Assembly: GCA_019915135.1 (NCBI GenBank)
Contig: JAHLMK010000016.1
Location: forward strand, 930,001-994,000
Source: Strobilurus pachycystidiatus
Lineage: Eukaryota > Basidiomycota > Agaricomycetes > Agaricales > Physalacriaceae
Direction: 5' to 3'
DNA: 64,000 nucleotides
Shown here: positions 1-10,300 of the stretch, piece after piece
Layout of the letters: the number at the start of each line of letters is the position of its first letter
Position numbering within the stretch: the first letter of the stretch is position 1
Notes under the pieces: generated by a model
Database searches by the model: none
What the model saw: the letters and a program-made list of their open reading frames with translations, nothing else
What the model was told of the DNA's origin: nothing
Program-made: the position numbers and the translations under genes

Positions 1-29
1 TGTAACTGGCCGGCTCCCAAAGCCTGAGC

Positions 30-988
30 CTACATCTTGCAGCGTTCGGGGACATGGGATAAGGTAAGTTGTTGGTCACTAGAATAACGTTGAAGGTCAG
101 TCACGCGGGAATGGATGGATTGACCGTGAAGTCCTTACGGTTCAGAGTTTTGTTGGTAATAGAAGCCACTGATGGTAGGGGCAGCACTGAAGTCACGTCG
201 TGTGCCAGATTCTCTGTTAGAGGAAGCTGTGACGGATGGTGATGGATCTTGTGGATTGAGGTCGACGCAGACATAGTAGAAGCCTGTGCGGGGTGATGAA
301 GGAGACAGATACGTCAGGGGGGGCCTTACTCACCAGCAAAGCTGGCCCCATCGATATCTTGAACTGGGTGGTCAGGAACGAGGTGGCGTTCCTTCCAGCG
401 CATGAAGACGGCGCCACGGTCGCGGTCGGGGATAGTGCAGTGAGGACGCTTCATCTCATCGCGGACATCGCGGAAGGCGGGGAAACGATTCCAGTGGGTC
501 ATATCGTCTTCTTCGTTGGCTCCCCAGTTCTCGGTCAGAAAGCCGTAGCGCGAACCGATGATTTCAGCATCAAAGTAGGTGGTGAGCTCGGCACAGTCTT
601 GGGTGAGCCCCCTGATGCGGAGGTGGCCACACAGAAAGGACGAGGCAAAATCTACGTCGACAATGGTGACGCTGACACCGTAGCTGTTTCTACCGCTCTT
701 CTGCGTCCCATGGAACTCTGCGCCAGGATATAGGCAGTAGTGCGGTTGCGTTATGTCTGTAAGCGGACTGGGCGACAGCAATGGCGCTGCTGTTGCATGA
801 CTGTGGGGCCGGGAGAGCGATAGGGTACTGCTAGGGTCACGCAGCTGGGCCTGTGCGGGCGGCGCTGTCGGGTCAATGGCAACGAGGGGGATGACAGACA
901 GCGTCGATTTGTCTTTGCACAGACACGGCAGCAGCGCGCACGCCGAGCAAGCCACGTCGCTGCTCACAGACTCGAAGGAAGGCATCAT
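30..988 (-). CDS. GID4: GID4/VID24-family substrate receptor of the GID/CTLH ubiquitin ligase
   Basis: Three exons on the minus strand (988-334, 283-139, 78-30) joined by GT-AG introns give about 282 residues. The N-terminal 85 residues are low complexity. The rest is a typical GID4 beta-barrel: YPGAEFHGTQKSG, then ELTTYFDAEIIGSRYGF, then IPDRDRGAVFMRWKE, then FYYVCVD after the first intron, and a C-terminal NSEP-QQLTLSHVPER segment after the second. In the known family this protein recruits gluconeogenic enzymes with an N-terminal proline (Pro/N-degron) to the GID E3 ligase in the cytosol when glucose returns. Length, motif order and reading frame across both junctions all fit an intact gene. 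The start at 988 is the first ATG of the open frame and is not independently confirmed. The gene runs close to the window edge but its stop codon (30-32) is inside. Confidence 0.9.
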
Positions 989-1235
989 GGTGGGAGTGAA
1001 GGATCGAGTTCACAAGATAACGGCGTCGAGCACCTGCTGATGCTTGTTCTTCCCTGAAAATGGTCTAGCCTCCTTCATTCCTGCAGGATTCCTGGCATGC
1101 CACTGCATGGTGCCGCTGTTAATAATATTATTGGCCCATATCTTGCCATGTGATGCCGTCCCCGCGTGTATCCTAGGACATGGCACCGCCAGCAATTTTT
1201 TGCGTCTGCCATCCATGTTATTTTCAACACGGAAT

Positions 1236-3174
1236 CTACATGTTATACTCAAGTCTGTAGTGGCTAAGTGTTTTCTGCAATACTTCACCAATTGAAACGT
1301 GTCTTGGGCGCAGATGAACACGATAAGGAATCGGAGTGCGTCCAGACCGACCCTCGTACTCCTCGAGAGAAACAGGTTCTCCGCCCACCTCAGATATATC
1401 AAACGCCCAAAGTAGCCCGGATATTGCCAGCCATAATTCCCGTTCTGCGACGACCAGACCAGGGCATATTCTCCGCCTAAGAATGTATGAGAATTGGAGT
1501 TGCACTGCCAGTGCTGACTTGGAGGAGTCACGTACCCTGCACCAAACGCGAAGTGATCCCGCTTCATTGGATCAGCGAGCTTTGCAGACTCTCCGCAAGA
1601 CTGCAAGTCGTCTGCGTATCGTAGCGGATCAAATTCATCGCTGAAAAAGGTTAGCTGCAGAACTACACATCGGCGCATTGGGAGGACTCACGGATTGGCG
1701 TAACGATTGGGGTCGTGATGGATGGTGAAGCAATTCAAAACCACCAAAGTGTTCTTTGGGATATACATGCCCTGATACACAAAATCCTCGGTAGAATAGT
1801 GCGGCGTTGCCATCCAGAAGGGGGGGTGTAGACGTTGAATCTATATGATACCTGTCAGAATGACTTCCGGAATAAGAAAGGAAACAACACACCTCTTTGA
1901 TTACAGACCGCACATACTGGATGTGGGGCTCATCTGTGTCTGTTGGAACCTTTTCTGATCCGATGAAGTCGTCTATTTCAGCCTGTGCGGTACGCTGTAC
2001 CGTGGGGTATCTAGCCATGACAGCGATGAACCATTGAATAAGACCGGACATCTGTGAAGCTAATGAGCGCTTGTCCACCAACTCTTCGAAAGAGCATACC
2101 GAATGCACACCCCCGAGGGTGAACACCGCAGATAGCATGCAAAGATCTTCGTCATCGAGGTTCTCGGCCTCTCGGTTCTCCAGTAACATCTTGACGAGAC
2201 AATCCGGAACATCGTTTTTGTCCTGCTCCATTCGATGCTTGACATCCAAGATCATCCGTCCGTAGATAGTGATCATGTCGTCGTGTAGTTTACGGCCTCG
2301 TGCGCGCATCCTAGTTGGTAGATATTGAAGAATCTCAATGAAGTCAATAGCGTTCGACCAGGGACCTGAAATGATACCGTCGAGTCGAAGATTGATGAAC
2401 GGGATTAGGCCATACCAGTGAGATCCATGAATTCCATGGCAAGATCCAAGGCGCGCTCAACAAGTGGATTTTCAACTGCATCTGTCCGCATGCCAAATGA
2501 CAATGTGAGCATATTGCTACCCAAGTAATCATCATCAGAAGGGAGACATGAAGACCGTGTGTCATTACACTCACTTAAGTGCATATCGTCCGACGTAGTT
2601 AGCTGGATTGATTGGTTCCAGCCCGGCTTTCGTGTCATGGTAGAGCGATGAGATAAGTGTAGCGGCTTCAAAATGGATGCCGGAGGCGTATTTCGCGACA
2701 GCCTCGTGGGTCAAGAGTTGCATGGCGAGCCGGCGATGCTTTCGCCTAGGATGGGGCTCAGTCAGAGGACGAGCATAGGTACTCAGAGACTCACCAGGTC
2801 GCGTCGTATCCTGAACCGGTTATCGCACGCCCATTTAGTATTGTCTGGCTCTTCATAAAGTAGGGCTTGCGGCTCGAAAAGATACTACCATGTGTCACCA
2901 AAAGTTCTCGAGCAATGGCGGCGTTTGAGATGACGACGACAAGCTGGGAACCCATCTGTACCGAGAAGAGAGGCCCGAACTTGGCTGCCCATGCATGTAA
3001 CGCTCGCTCCGGGTAGCGACGCAGGAAGGCATATCGAAGGCGAGGTCCTGGTGGTACTCTATTTCCGTTAGAGTCAGAAGGGAGCGGGCGAAGTATGATA
3101 CGAGCAAAGATCAAGGCGGAAAGGGTGAGGGTGAGCCACCATGGCGGCGTCGCAAAGATATAGGTATTGAGCAT
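1236..3174 (-). CDS. Cytochrome P450 monooxygenase, eight exons, intact
   Basis: Eight exons (3174-2795, 2745-2575, 2516-2416, 2365-2100, 2051-1893, 1840-1692, 1640-1536, 1476-1236) splice in frame to about 523 residues, the usual P450 length. Visible landmarks are an N-terminal membrane anchor followed by a proline-rich hinge (VPPGPRLR), an I-helix region (FTLGGVHS), the K-helix ExxR (KEIQR), a PERF-like FDPLRY, and the heme-binding loop FAFGAGRRICPG, whose codons are split by the last intron. The protein is expected in the endoplasmic reticulum membrane, taking electrons from P450 reductase. The substrate cannot be read from sequence. It resembles the large agaricomycete P450 families expanded for secondary metabolism and xenobiotic oxidation. 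The 48-nt intron at 2099-2052 is a multiple of three and free of stops, so it could be mistaken for coding sequence. An in-frame ATG at 3342 is possible, but 3174 places the membrane anchor at the N-terminus as usual. Confidence 0.9.
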
Positions 3175-5210
3175 GATCTCCTTGTGAAAGGTCAAAGTTG
3201 CTGAAGCCTGAGAGAACCCGAGACCGGATCTGAATTGTATAGCATAGGACAGCACTGGGGATTCCTTATACTTATACACCCAACACCCTAAGAGATCCCA
3301 GGCGACGTGATCCCGATAGGTTTGATGTTCAATTTTATCCAAAAACCGATACGTGTGCGACTAGGGATGTGCGAGCCATGGGCCACGGGCCAGGGCAGCG
3401 CTCGGAGCCTCAGCCAGAACAGGGGCAGGGCCTATGTGCGCCACACATAACCTGACATACAATGTTGAAGTGCGACACGGCAAGCTTGTTGCTGTCATGT
3501 ATACCTCTGTTGGGTGCGCAGTGATGACAGACACAGCAACACCTGACCATATTCTTGTAGAAGTCATGACTGTGAGAGGAAAATCTAACGCAAGGCGGGG
3601 CGCTAGCACTGTTTACGGACAGTAAGTAGGCATGATGGACTGAAGACCGAAACGAGATATGATGCCATCACTGATATTTGAGCCCTGGCCCGCCCGCGGG
3701 AGTTGGCGGCAGGCAGTGCTGACTCACGAGTGCTCACGTATTGTAGCTGAGCCCATGGCGCACAATGGATTGAACGCCCTCGAATGCTGTGCCTTGTCGG
3801 GTCGCGGCCGTGAGCCTTGCAGGCGTAGAGCCTGGTGTCAATGGTCCACGATGGATTGATTGTGCACCTGTCGTTTCGCGGCCGAGAGCCTTTTGGAAGA
3901 AACATTAGATGTGATAGAGTTCAAGCTGCAGTTACGCCGTCAAGAACCAAGCGTAACATGGTGATCACAAAGTCCATACATGCAATGGGGCTCAGGTTCT
4001 AGGAGTATGGCTGCGGGTCATTTCGACAATCCTTGTTGGTGGTGGGCCCGTGCGTCAGATTCTCCTCGTCGGTTCGCAAACCGCGGACCTAAGGCCTGAG
4101 TGCTGAGCACTAACCCAACATCAGCCTCTTGATATCACGATTCACGAAGACGAAGAAAGACGGATGTGCACGCTCAAAATGCCAAGGATCTGGTGACGAA
4201 GGCTGTGGAAGACATGGGGTATGTTATTGCCGAGGTTGTGTTGAAACCGTTTGCGTCGAAACAGACGCAGGAGCTGGTTGAGTGCATGCAGGCGATGTGA
4301 GATACGTGCTTGACAGAGAACGAGATCGATACGTGGAATGAGTACGTCGTGTTACTCGAAAAACATAGGGAGCCCCGGAGCCATACGTCAGGTTCACGCT
4401 ATCCGTGTTAGGCGGCGTGCATACTTCGAAGCAACGTCTATCAGCGTTGTTGCTATTTCACTCCTTATCTGGTGATTGACGTGGTGATGTTAGTTTGACA
4501 TAGCCTGAGAGTGCAAGGTAAGCTAAGTGTGGTCGAACTTCCAAGCTATGCGCCACTGAGTGAGTTTCACGATGAGATACCTGTCGGTGCTCTTCAAACA
4601 TAATACATTGATGCTTGATGCTGCCGCTACCTTACCAGTCACAAAGTCCAGGGTGAAGTGAAGTTGAGCCTTGGTGTCGTATACCTACTTCTATACGTAG
4701 CTAGTCCGACAGAAGGTGATGTCACGGACACAGGCGTGCGAAGGGCATGGTGGAATCGTCTAGATATGCGGTAGGGAATGACAAGGTCAGAAGCAGTTCT
4801 TCAATTTTGTCTCCAGTGTTGTACGGTCATCCAGGCTAAGTAGTGAGGTTGAACAGTAGATCGGAGCAACTCGGCCCCAAGCTCGGACCGGGGAATGCCG
4901 ACAAGCCAGCCACGTGACCTTGTTTATTTCCCGCCTATGGGTCGCGACAAGCGGGAGGGCGGCGCATTTGGGCTCTGTATTATTTTTCTGAGAGAGCAAT
5001 AGGCCCAAGATGATTTACTGTGGCTGAACTGGGGGAAACAGCCGGGCCGTTGGAGCCGAAATGGTCCGTGCGAGTTCGCACGGTTCCCCCCTGCCAAAAA
5101 AATAGCGGGCAGTCGCCTCTCTCTTCAGCTGCAGCCAACCAGTACGCCCAACAGGCCAACCCAAATTCCAGAAATTCGCTCGTTCCCCGCCTTTTCTCTC
5201 GTTGCTCACA
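3175..5210. other. Gene-poor stretch between the P450 and NHP6-like genes
   Basis: I see no supported gene over these 2 kb. Open frames near 3360-3905 overlap on both strands, lack recognisable domains and have no convincing splice partners. The only coding-like patch is at 4166-4411 (listed separately). The 3' part (about 4800-5210) is the upstream region of the NHP6-like gene and is rich in CT runs near 5180-5210. Confidence 0.5.
4166..4411 (+). pseudogene. Coding-like fragment with one internal stop, unknown family
   Basis: Read from 4166 the frame gives a fluent amphipathic sequence (AQNAKDLVTKAVEDMGYVI, then ASKQTQELVECM). One TGA at 4298 interrupts it before it continues for a further 30 or so codons. 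No start codon or splice context supports an active gene. I do not recognise the family. It may be a decayed exon of a helical protein, or chance. Confidence 0.25.
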
Positions 5211-5456
5211 GTGAGTCACTATATTATTGTGGCTCTTGGGATCGTCTGGGATCGCTGCATGCCGTCGCCGTCGTCGTCGTCGACGAGCTCAGCCCTCTCT
5301 GCGGCGAGCGCGTTGTTTGTTTGGCCCCTAGACGCGTCGCGTAAAGCCGCCCTCCTGCTGGGTCGTCCTTCCTCATCGCTGGCCGCTGTCGTTCCTCTGC
5401 TTTCCGGGTCTTGTTCGTCGTCAAGCAGTGCTAACCACCGCGTTTTCCATCTCCAG
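5211..5456 (+). promoter_or_regulatory. Possible 5'-UTR intron of the NHP6-like gene
   Basis: A strong donor (CACA|gtgagt at 5211) and an acceptor (ctccag ending at 5456) directly before the start codon ATGCCC suggest a leader intron of 246 nt. This is inferred from splice-site quality only. The interval also contains an imperfect CGT microsatellite near 5268-5284. Confidence 0.4.
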
Positions 5457-6217
5457 ATGCCCAAGGAAGCTACCAAGCCCAAAGTGAGCCATCATTCGCA
5501 TGCCCTCCGTTCTCCCACCTCTCCGTCCGTCTTTCCCACTTCTCGGCGTCGATTGCGCGGCCGTCTTGGCGCATATATACGGCCTCGCGACCGTGCAGCC
5601 AGTACGGCCGCCTCCCTTATCCCTCGCAACTTTCCCACATTCATGTTGACTTTTTTCCTCCACTTTCTCCCTTCTGCTTTCCTGTCTTCATTTGCCCTGT
5701 TTGCTAGCCGTTATTGGCTCTCGCATTCCCGCTGTCATACTCTGGTCGTTAGGCGCTGTTGCTGACCAATCCTTCTCCTTACAGCGCAAGGCCGCTCAGA
5801 AAGCTGAGAAGGCGCCCCGCAAGGCCAAGAAGGACCCCAAGGCCCCCAAGCGCGCTCTGTCCGCGTACATGTTCTTCAGCCAAGACTGGAGGGAGAGAAT
5901 CAAGGCTGAGAACCCTGATGCAGGCTTTGGTATGGCTCTCATGCACGTATATGCGCTCTTTTCTTGATTATTTCTCCAGGCGAAGTAGGCAAACTCCTCG
6001 GTGCCAAGTGGAAGGAGCTTGACGAGGAGGAAAAGAAGGTTAGCCCCAGTGTCAGCGTTGATGAAGCCTTGTCCTAACGTGTTTCACACAGCCTTACGTT
6101 GACCTCGCCAACAAGGACAAGACTCGGGCAGAGGACGAGAAGGCTGCCTACGACAGTGGCAAGAAGAGCAGCGCCGACGAAGGCGAAGGCGAGGTTGACG
6201 GTGATGAATCTGACTAA
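5457..6217 (+). CDS. NHP6: NHP6-like single HMG-box chromatin protein
   Basis: Four exons (5457-5483, 5785-5929, 5980-6038, 6092-6217) splice to 118 residues. A lysine-rich N-terminus ([19 protein letters not shown]) leads into one HMG box: [20 protein letters not shown], then [22 protein letters not shown], then [12 protein letters not shown]. The protein ends with an acidic serine/glutamate/aspartate tail. This is the architecture and size of yeast Nhp6 orthologues in basidiomycetes. They bend DNA without sequence specificity, help the FACT histone chaperone reorganise nucleosomes, and act in the nucleus. The 301-nt first intron, larger than usual in this window, separates a nine-codon first exon from the rest. 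All junction phases agree. It is a core housekeeping gene with no sign of decay. Confidence 0.92.
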
Positions 6218-6761
6218 ACGTCTCGCTTGCTGCCATGCTGCCTGTTAGATCGCACTCCTTCACTCTTAATTCCACTTCTCTCCCTTCCTTCTGTATTCCG
6301 ATACGATACTATTCACTGCTCTGATCTTCCTCTGTTGTGTTGTTTTATGTATAGGACCGCAACCTTCCTGTAACTTATACTACGTTAGCATTGAATGGAT
6401 GTATATATTGTATCCGCCTTTGAGACTGGTACAGTACTTCATCAAGTGTGGCGCAATTTAAGTATCAAAATAGTCGGGATGAACAATGGCACCGTGCTCC
6501 ATCGCGTTCTGCGCCAATGACGACTACCGAAGTACTGTTTGAGGTTGAGGAATTCAGGGCAGGTAGATGGGAGCTGCCCCGTGACTGGCGTCATCGTTTT
6601 AGGGGAGGCGGTTGCCCGATTGAGAGTGATACGATAACTGGTTGTAGGGCCGGGTCCGGCAGGGCCTGCTACTTACTTGACGACCTTTCACAAGGACAGG
6701 ACTTGATACGATACATAAATACATCTTGACAATTTCGAGGAGTACGAGAATTGACAAACAT
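6218..6761. other. Intergenic region, convergent 3' ends
   Basis: This stretch lies between the 3' ends of the NHP6-like gene (+) and the zinc-cluster gene (-). A 93-codon open frame exists at 6448-6729, but it has no homologous feel, no splice context and lies between two convergent ends, so I do not call it. Nothing else was recognised. Confidence 0.5.
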
Positions 6762-8129
6762 TCACGCTACTCGATATTTTCCGGCACTCTTCAACTTCTC
6801 ACAACCTTGGCGAAACGCGTCCAAACTGTTCAGTGACGCCTCTCGAAAATCGGCATGGATCATCCTGTCTTCCAAAACGTCCTCACGTAATTCATCCACA
6901 GCTCGGAGCATTCGCGACACTTCACCCTTTAAAGTCGCAAGCTCTCTGTCGAAGGAGGTTTTCGCCATCGAGGACATGCGAGTTGCGAGGAGTTCGGATG
7001 ACAAGCACCCGTTTCGCGAGTGGAATAGGTCGCCGTCTGGCGTACCGTTGTGCTGGATACCGATTTCGCGTCGGGTAGGAATTGTCGGGTTATCGATTAG
7101 GCCCGCACAGGATGAGGACGGGTTGGTTGAATCCACGTTATACGACTCGCAAGCCGGTGAACTGAGCTCCGGAACGAACGATTCTTGTCCTTCCCCCATC
7201 CCTCTCCTTTGGTCCTCCCCATCAATTGCAGAATCCTCCGACGGTTCGTCGAATCGATCACAGGATTGACGCGCCTCAGCTTCCTCTTTATCTGTTCTCC
7301 GCGTCCTTTTCCGTGGAGGACCAGAATTTTCCTCCCTTTTGCCTGACCCCCTTTTCGTACCACGGGCAGGATTTACTTCCGCTGTTTGCCCTGGAGAAAG
7401 TAACTCGGGCGGCATTGGTTTGTCTTTGTTGATCTTTTTTACGCCAGGAGGTCTGCCAACCGGGCGCTTCAAGGGGGGAACGACGGTGACCGGGCGGACA
7501 TTGGGGATTTTCGACGAGGTCGACGGGGGTGGAAGAGGCTCGGGATTGTGGGTTTCGGATTTGGATTTCGGGGGAGCGCGACAACCCTTGGCCTGCAGAT
7601 GACATTCGCGGCATTTACTTCTTTTGTTAGTCCTATCCTCGGGGTTCCTGTATTCACAGTTCCCTTTGTTGAAACACGTCGCACACTGTTCGGGTTCAGT
7701 ACACACGATTCAAGGCGAGTGATAACGCACCGGTGACGGTCTTTCGACAGGAACAATATCCCAATTAGAAATATCCACCCCACCGAGTTTCAGGTCCTCG
7801 TCCAGCTTTCGGTCTTTTCTACGACCCGTCTTGTCGACACCCATGAAGACGAGATGAATCCATACAACTTCTCCAGCCTCGCCTCGCGCCTTCTTGAGCT
7901 CGCCTTCAGAAAGCTGGACGACTATCTTGCGCAGGTCCCTCAGCCAATCGCTGTCAGCAAAACATTCGGGTTCGGGGCGTTTACTGAGGTCGTGTAACAG
8001 CGCTCGGAACTAACAACCTTAGCAATCGCCACATATTGGCTGGATTTTCGCGTACATTTTGATATGTCTATTGTCGCGTCAGAGTTTGACAGATGTACGT
8101 GTTCACAAGCTTACTTGGTGATGTATCAT
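6762..8129 (-). CDS. Zn2Cys6-like cluster protein, pair 1 minus member
   Basis: Four exons (8129-8115, 8067-8056, 8009-7731, 7685-6762) give about 409 residues. A 93-codon helical exon ends in NWDIVPV. The last exon opens directly with the cysteine cluster (CATCFNKGNC ... KCRECHLQAKGC, spacing C-x2-C-x5-C-x14-C-x2-C-x6-C). Then come proline-rich and basic stretches with an AT-hook-like KRPVGRPPG, an acidic/basic middle and a helical C-terminus (SSLDAFRQG-like, ending KYRVA). It is a clear paralogue of 29146-30514: exon 3 is exactly 279 nt in both. The Zn(II)2Cys6 fold is usual for fungal DNA-binding proteins but normally N-terminal; here it is central. The position that is ATG in the paralogue is GTG here, so translation probably starts at the next ATG (8129). 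The function is unknown; a nuclear DNA-binding role is an inference. Confidence 0.7.
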
Positions 8130-8149
8130 GTTCGGCGACACGATGGTAG

Positions 8150-9193
8150 ATGAGCAAGAACTTGTTTGTTCTTGTTGTTATCATCTTAGCCACTACCATG
8201 CTTGTCGGAGGATCAGAATTTTCAGTCGCTGTACTCACAGGTTGCGATCAGGAAAAGAAGCCGTTCATCGCCTTTTTTATTGAAATTATATGCACGGCGT
8301 CCCGCACACGGCACGACACCGAGTTGACACGCAAGAAATTCATCCATGATCGCGTTAGTATTATTCCGCGGAACTTTATGACTGTGTTTTGAATCTTGAC
8401 CTTGTTTAGCAAACCTTTACACAGTGGCTGGACAGCGAATACTGGAACTCATGGGTTATAACGAGCGGACAGACACTTTTGACCGACGATGACTCACTGT
8501 CCGGGGAGTACCATACATTGGTAAGTCATGTTCTGACGATATAACCATTCTAACTTTCCCTCGACAGCTGCGTCGCCTGAGTACACTTTCAGATTCGGAA
8601 GCACACGATATCCCCGAAATTGCTTCCAAATTGGACGAAATGACCCCTTGGGAGGCTGAGTGCATTAGGCTTCAGTGCCCACGTCGATTGTGGGTTTCCT
8701 TGGTGTCTTTTCGTTTTCCGAACTCGCCTGATACCATGCGGGCTTCGTGGAGTTGGCGGGGCAGGATCAGAGATCATTCGGTAGGGTTCCAGTCCATTCT
8801 TATATTATCACAGCCGACTCATTGATTTAGTGCTCGCGTTGCATTGGTGTTTTATGCGAAGACACTTCTTTCGCAGGCGCCCGCCTCTGTCGGTCCTGTG
8901 CGCAGATCGGTTGCCCTTGCATCCCTTTTTCGAGTGTCAGGAAATATCGGTTGAATCCAGATGCGGCAATCACCCTTTCTCGTAGCCTTGATTTAGCCGG
9001 AGAGGACGTGCTGGAATTTTGTCGCGTTGTTATCCAGGCTTCCATGACGCGGACTCGGTACACTGCAGGGTTCGGAGAGCATCGTATTTACCCAGCTCTT
9101 ATCGCGTTACTGAGACAAGAATCTTCACCATCTGAGGAGCTTCCGCTGTGTAAATATGCAATTTGTAGTTTCTTGACTCGTTACTCAAAATGA
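8150..9193 (+). CDS. Zn2Cys6-like cluster protein, pair 1 plus member
   Basis: Four exons (8150-8353, 8410-8520, 8568-8780, 8831-9193) splice in frame to about 296 residues. The N-terminal exon contains a beta-rich segment (EFSVAVLTG). Exon 2 has a tryptophan motif (EYWNSWVI) shared with the remnant at 42.1 kb. Exon 3 ends in SWRGRIRDHS. Exon 4 begins with the cysteine cluster (CSRCIGVLC ... LCRSCAQIGCPC), at the same intron position as in the minus-strand relatives. It lies head to head with the 6762-8129 gene, only 20 nt between the chosen starts, so a shared bidirectional promoter is likely or the true leaders overlap. The 3' end is uncertain: an alternative acceptor near 9224 could replace the last codons. 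I do not recognise the N-terminal domain. Codon phases agree across all junctions. Confidence 0.6.
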
Positions 9194-9232
9194 ATCGCCA
9201 TTAAATGTTTTGACATTCTTTCAGAAATACAG

Positions 9233-10274
9233 TTAGCACATTTCCGGATTATTGACCTTATCGGCAACTCCCCCAACCCATTCTCTAACAAGAAGAGTGA
9301 CATGCGCACGCTCTTGGCGATTTTCATTCAAACATCTCCGTGTCTCGTCAATGAGACGTGCACATTCATCCAATTTGTGAACGATGCCATTCGAGACATA
9401 ACTGGAATTTGCAAGCGGATTGCTCCTCGCGGCGTCATGAATCCTTTCCGCTTGTAATAAGTTTGTGTTGAATAGACTGAAGGGACGGGCGGGGACGGAT
9501 GGCCCCAGACATTGACCGTCGCGAGCAAAACAGCGACGGCACCGGAGGTCGTCGCCAGCCATGATGTATTCGCATTCCTTGTCGATGCTCATACAATAGT
9601 CACACTGTAGATCGGTCAACGGGGTTCCACTGGCTTCGAGTTGATACTTACGCGCCATTTACGGGGTCGACCAACCCACGGCCAGCGATGGAGTGATTCC
9701 GTTCCACGGTAGCCGTATGCGCAAGCAACCATACGAGACCATAACCAAGGAGGGCAAACAAGAAATGCGTAGCGTTGGATGTTGGCGGGTTCACGATCCA
9801 TTTTGGAAGCCAAGATGTCGACAACGTCGGCCTGAATAGTAGACGGACAATGACAGCCGAAAAGTTCCTCGAGCTATAAGTATGTGAGATGGCGGCGACA
9901 AATTCAAGGGAAGTTCTTACGTTCGATAGCGATATGTCCACACCATCGACTTCAGGCAAGGCGCCTTCCATGATCTCAATTCCAGCGCAAACCACCCAAG
10001 CCAGTCCCACCCGCTCCTGGAGTATTTCGCGTAGCTGCGCCTAAGTACAAATATTAATCGGAATGAGGAGATTAATCGCGAATGATACCTTTCGACGTAG
10101 GAAGACGGGCGACCAAGAAGAATCAATTTTCGCATGCTCGTAGAAGAAGTAAACTTCTCGTATCAGATCATGAACAATGTGACAGAATGTTGGGGTGTGT
10201 GTCCCAGGTAGAAAGATTTTGAAAGAATCAATACCGAGATGACAGCCAGGGAGGTCGAGTAGATTCGTGCTCAT
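9233..10274 (-). CDS. Zn2Cys6-like cluster protein, pair 2 minus member
   Basis: Four exons (10274-10089, 10040-9921, 9873-9652, 9604-9233) of 62, 40, 74 and 124 codons give about 299 residues. Exon 1 has the beta-rich motif of the family (IDSFKIFLPG). Exon 3 ends in tryptophan/arginine-rich GRPRKWR. Exon 4 starts with a textbook cluster, CDYCMSIDKEC ... LRCRRCFARDGQC, spacing C-x2-C-x6-C-x10-C-x2-C-x6-C, which is the canonical Zn(II)2Cys6 spacing. The tail is helical with RLIDETRRCLNENRQ. Its start codon lies 26 nt from the border of element 1, so the element has replaced its upstream region with an LTR. Before that insertion the gene faced the one now at 23848. A DNA-binding role is inferred only from the cluster. 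Confidence 0.65.
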
Positions 10275-10300
10275 CGTGGTTCGGAATAAGCCAGACACGT

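Noticed and set aside
293..733. Plus-strand open frame of 146 codons
   Set aside because: It is antisense to the conserved GID4 coding region, which is well supported by family motifs.
3175..3342. Longer N-terminus for the P450 starting at 3342
   Set aside because: It would place 56 extra residues before the membrane anchor, unlike the family; 3174 gives the usual N-terminus.
5202..5765. Plus-strand open frame of 187 codons over the NHP6 leader
   Set aside because: Ser/Arg-rich translation of leader and intron sequence; the HMG-box gene with its own start and introns explains the region.
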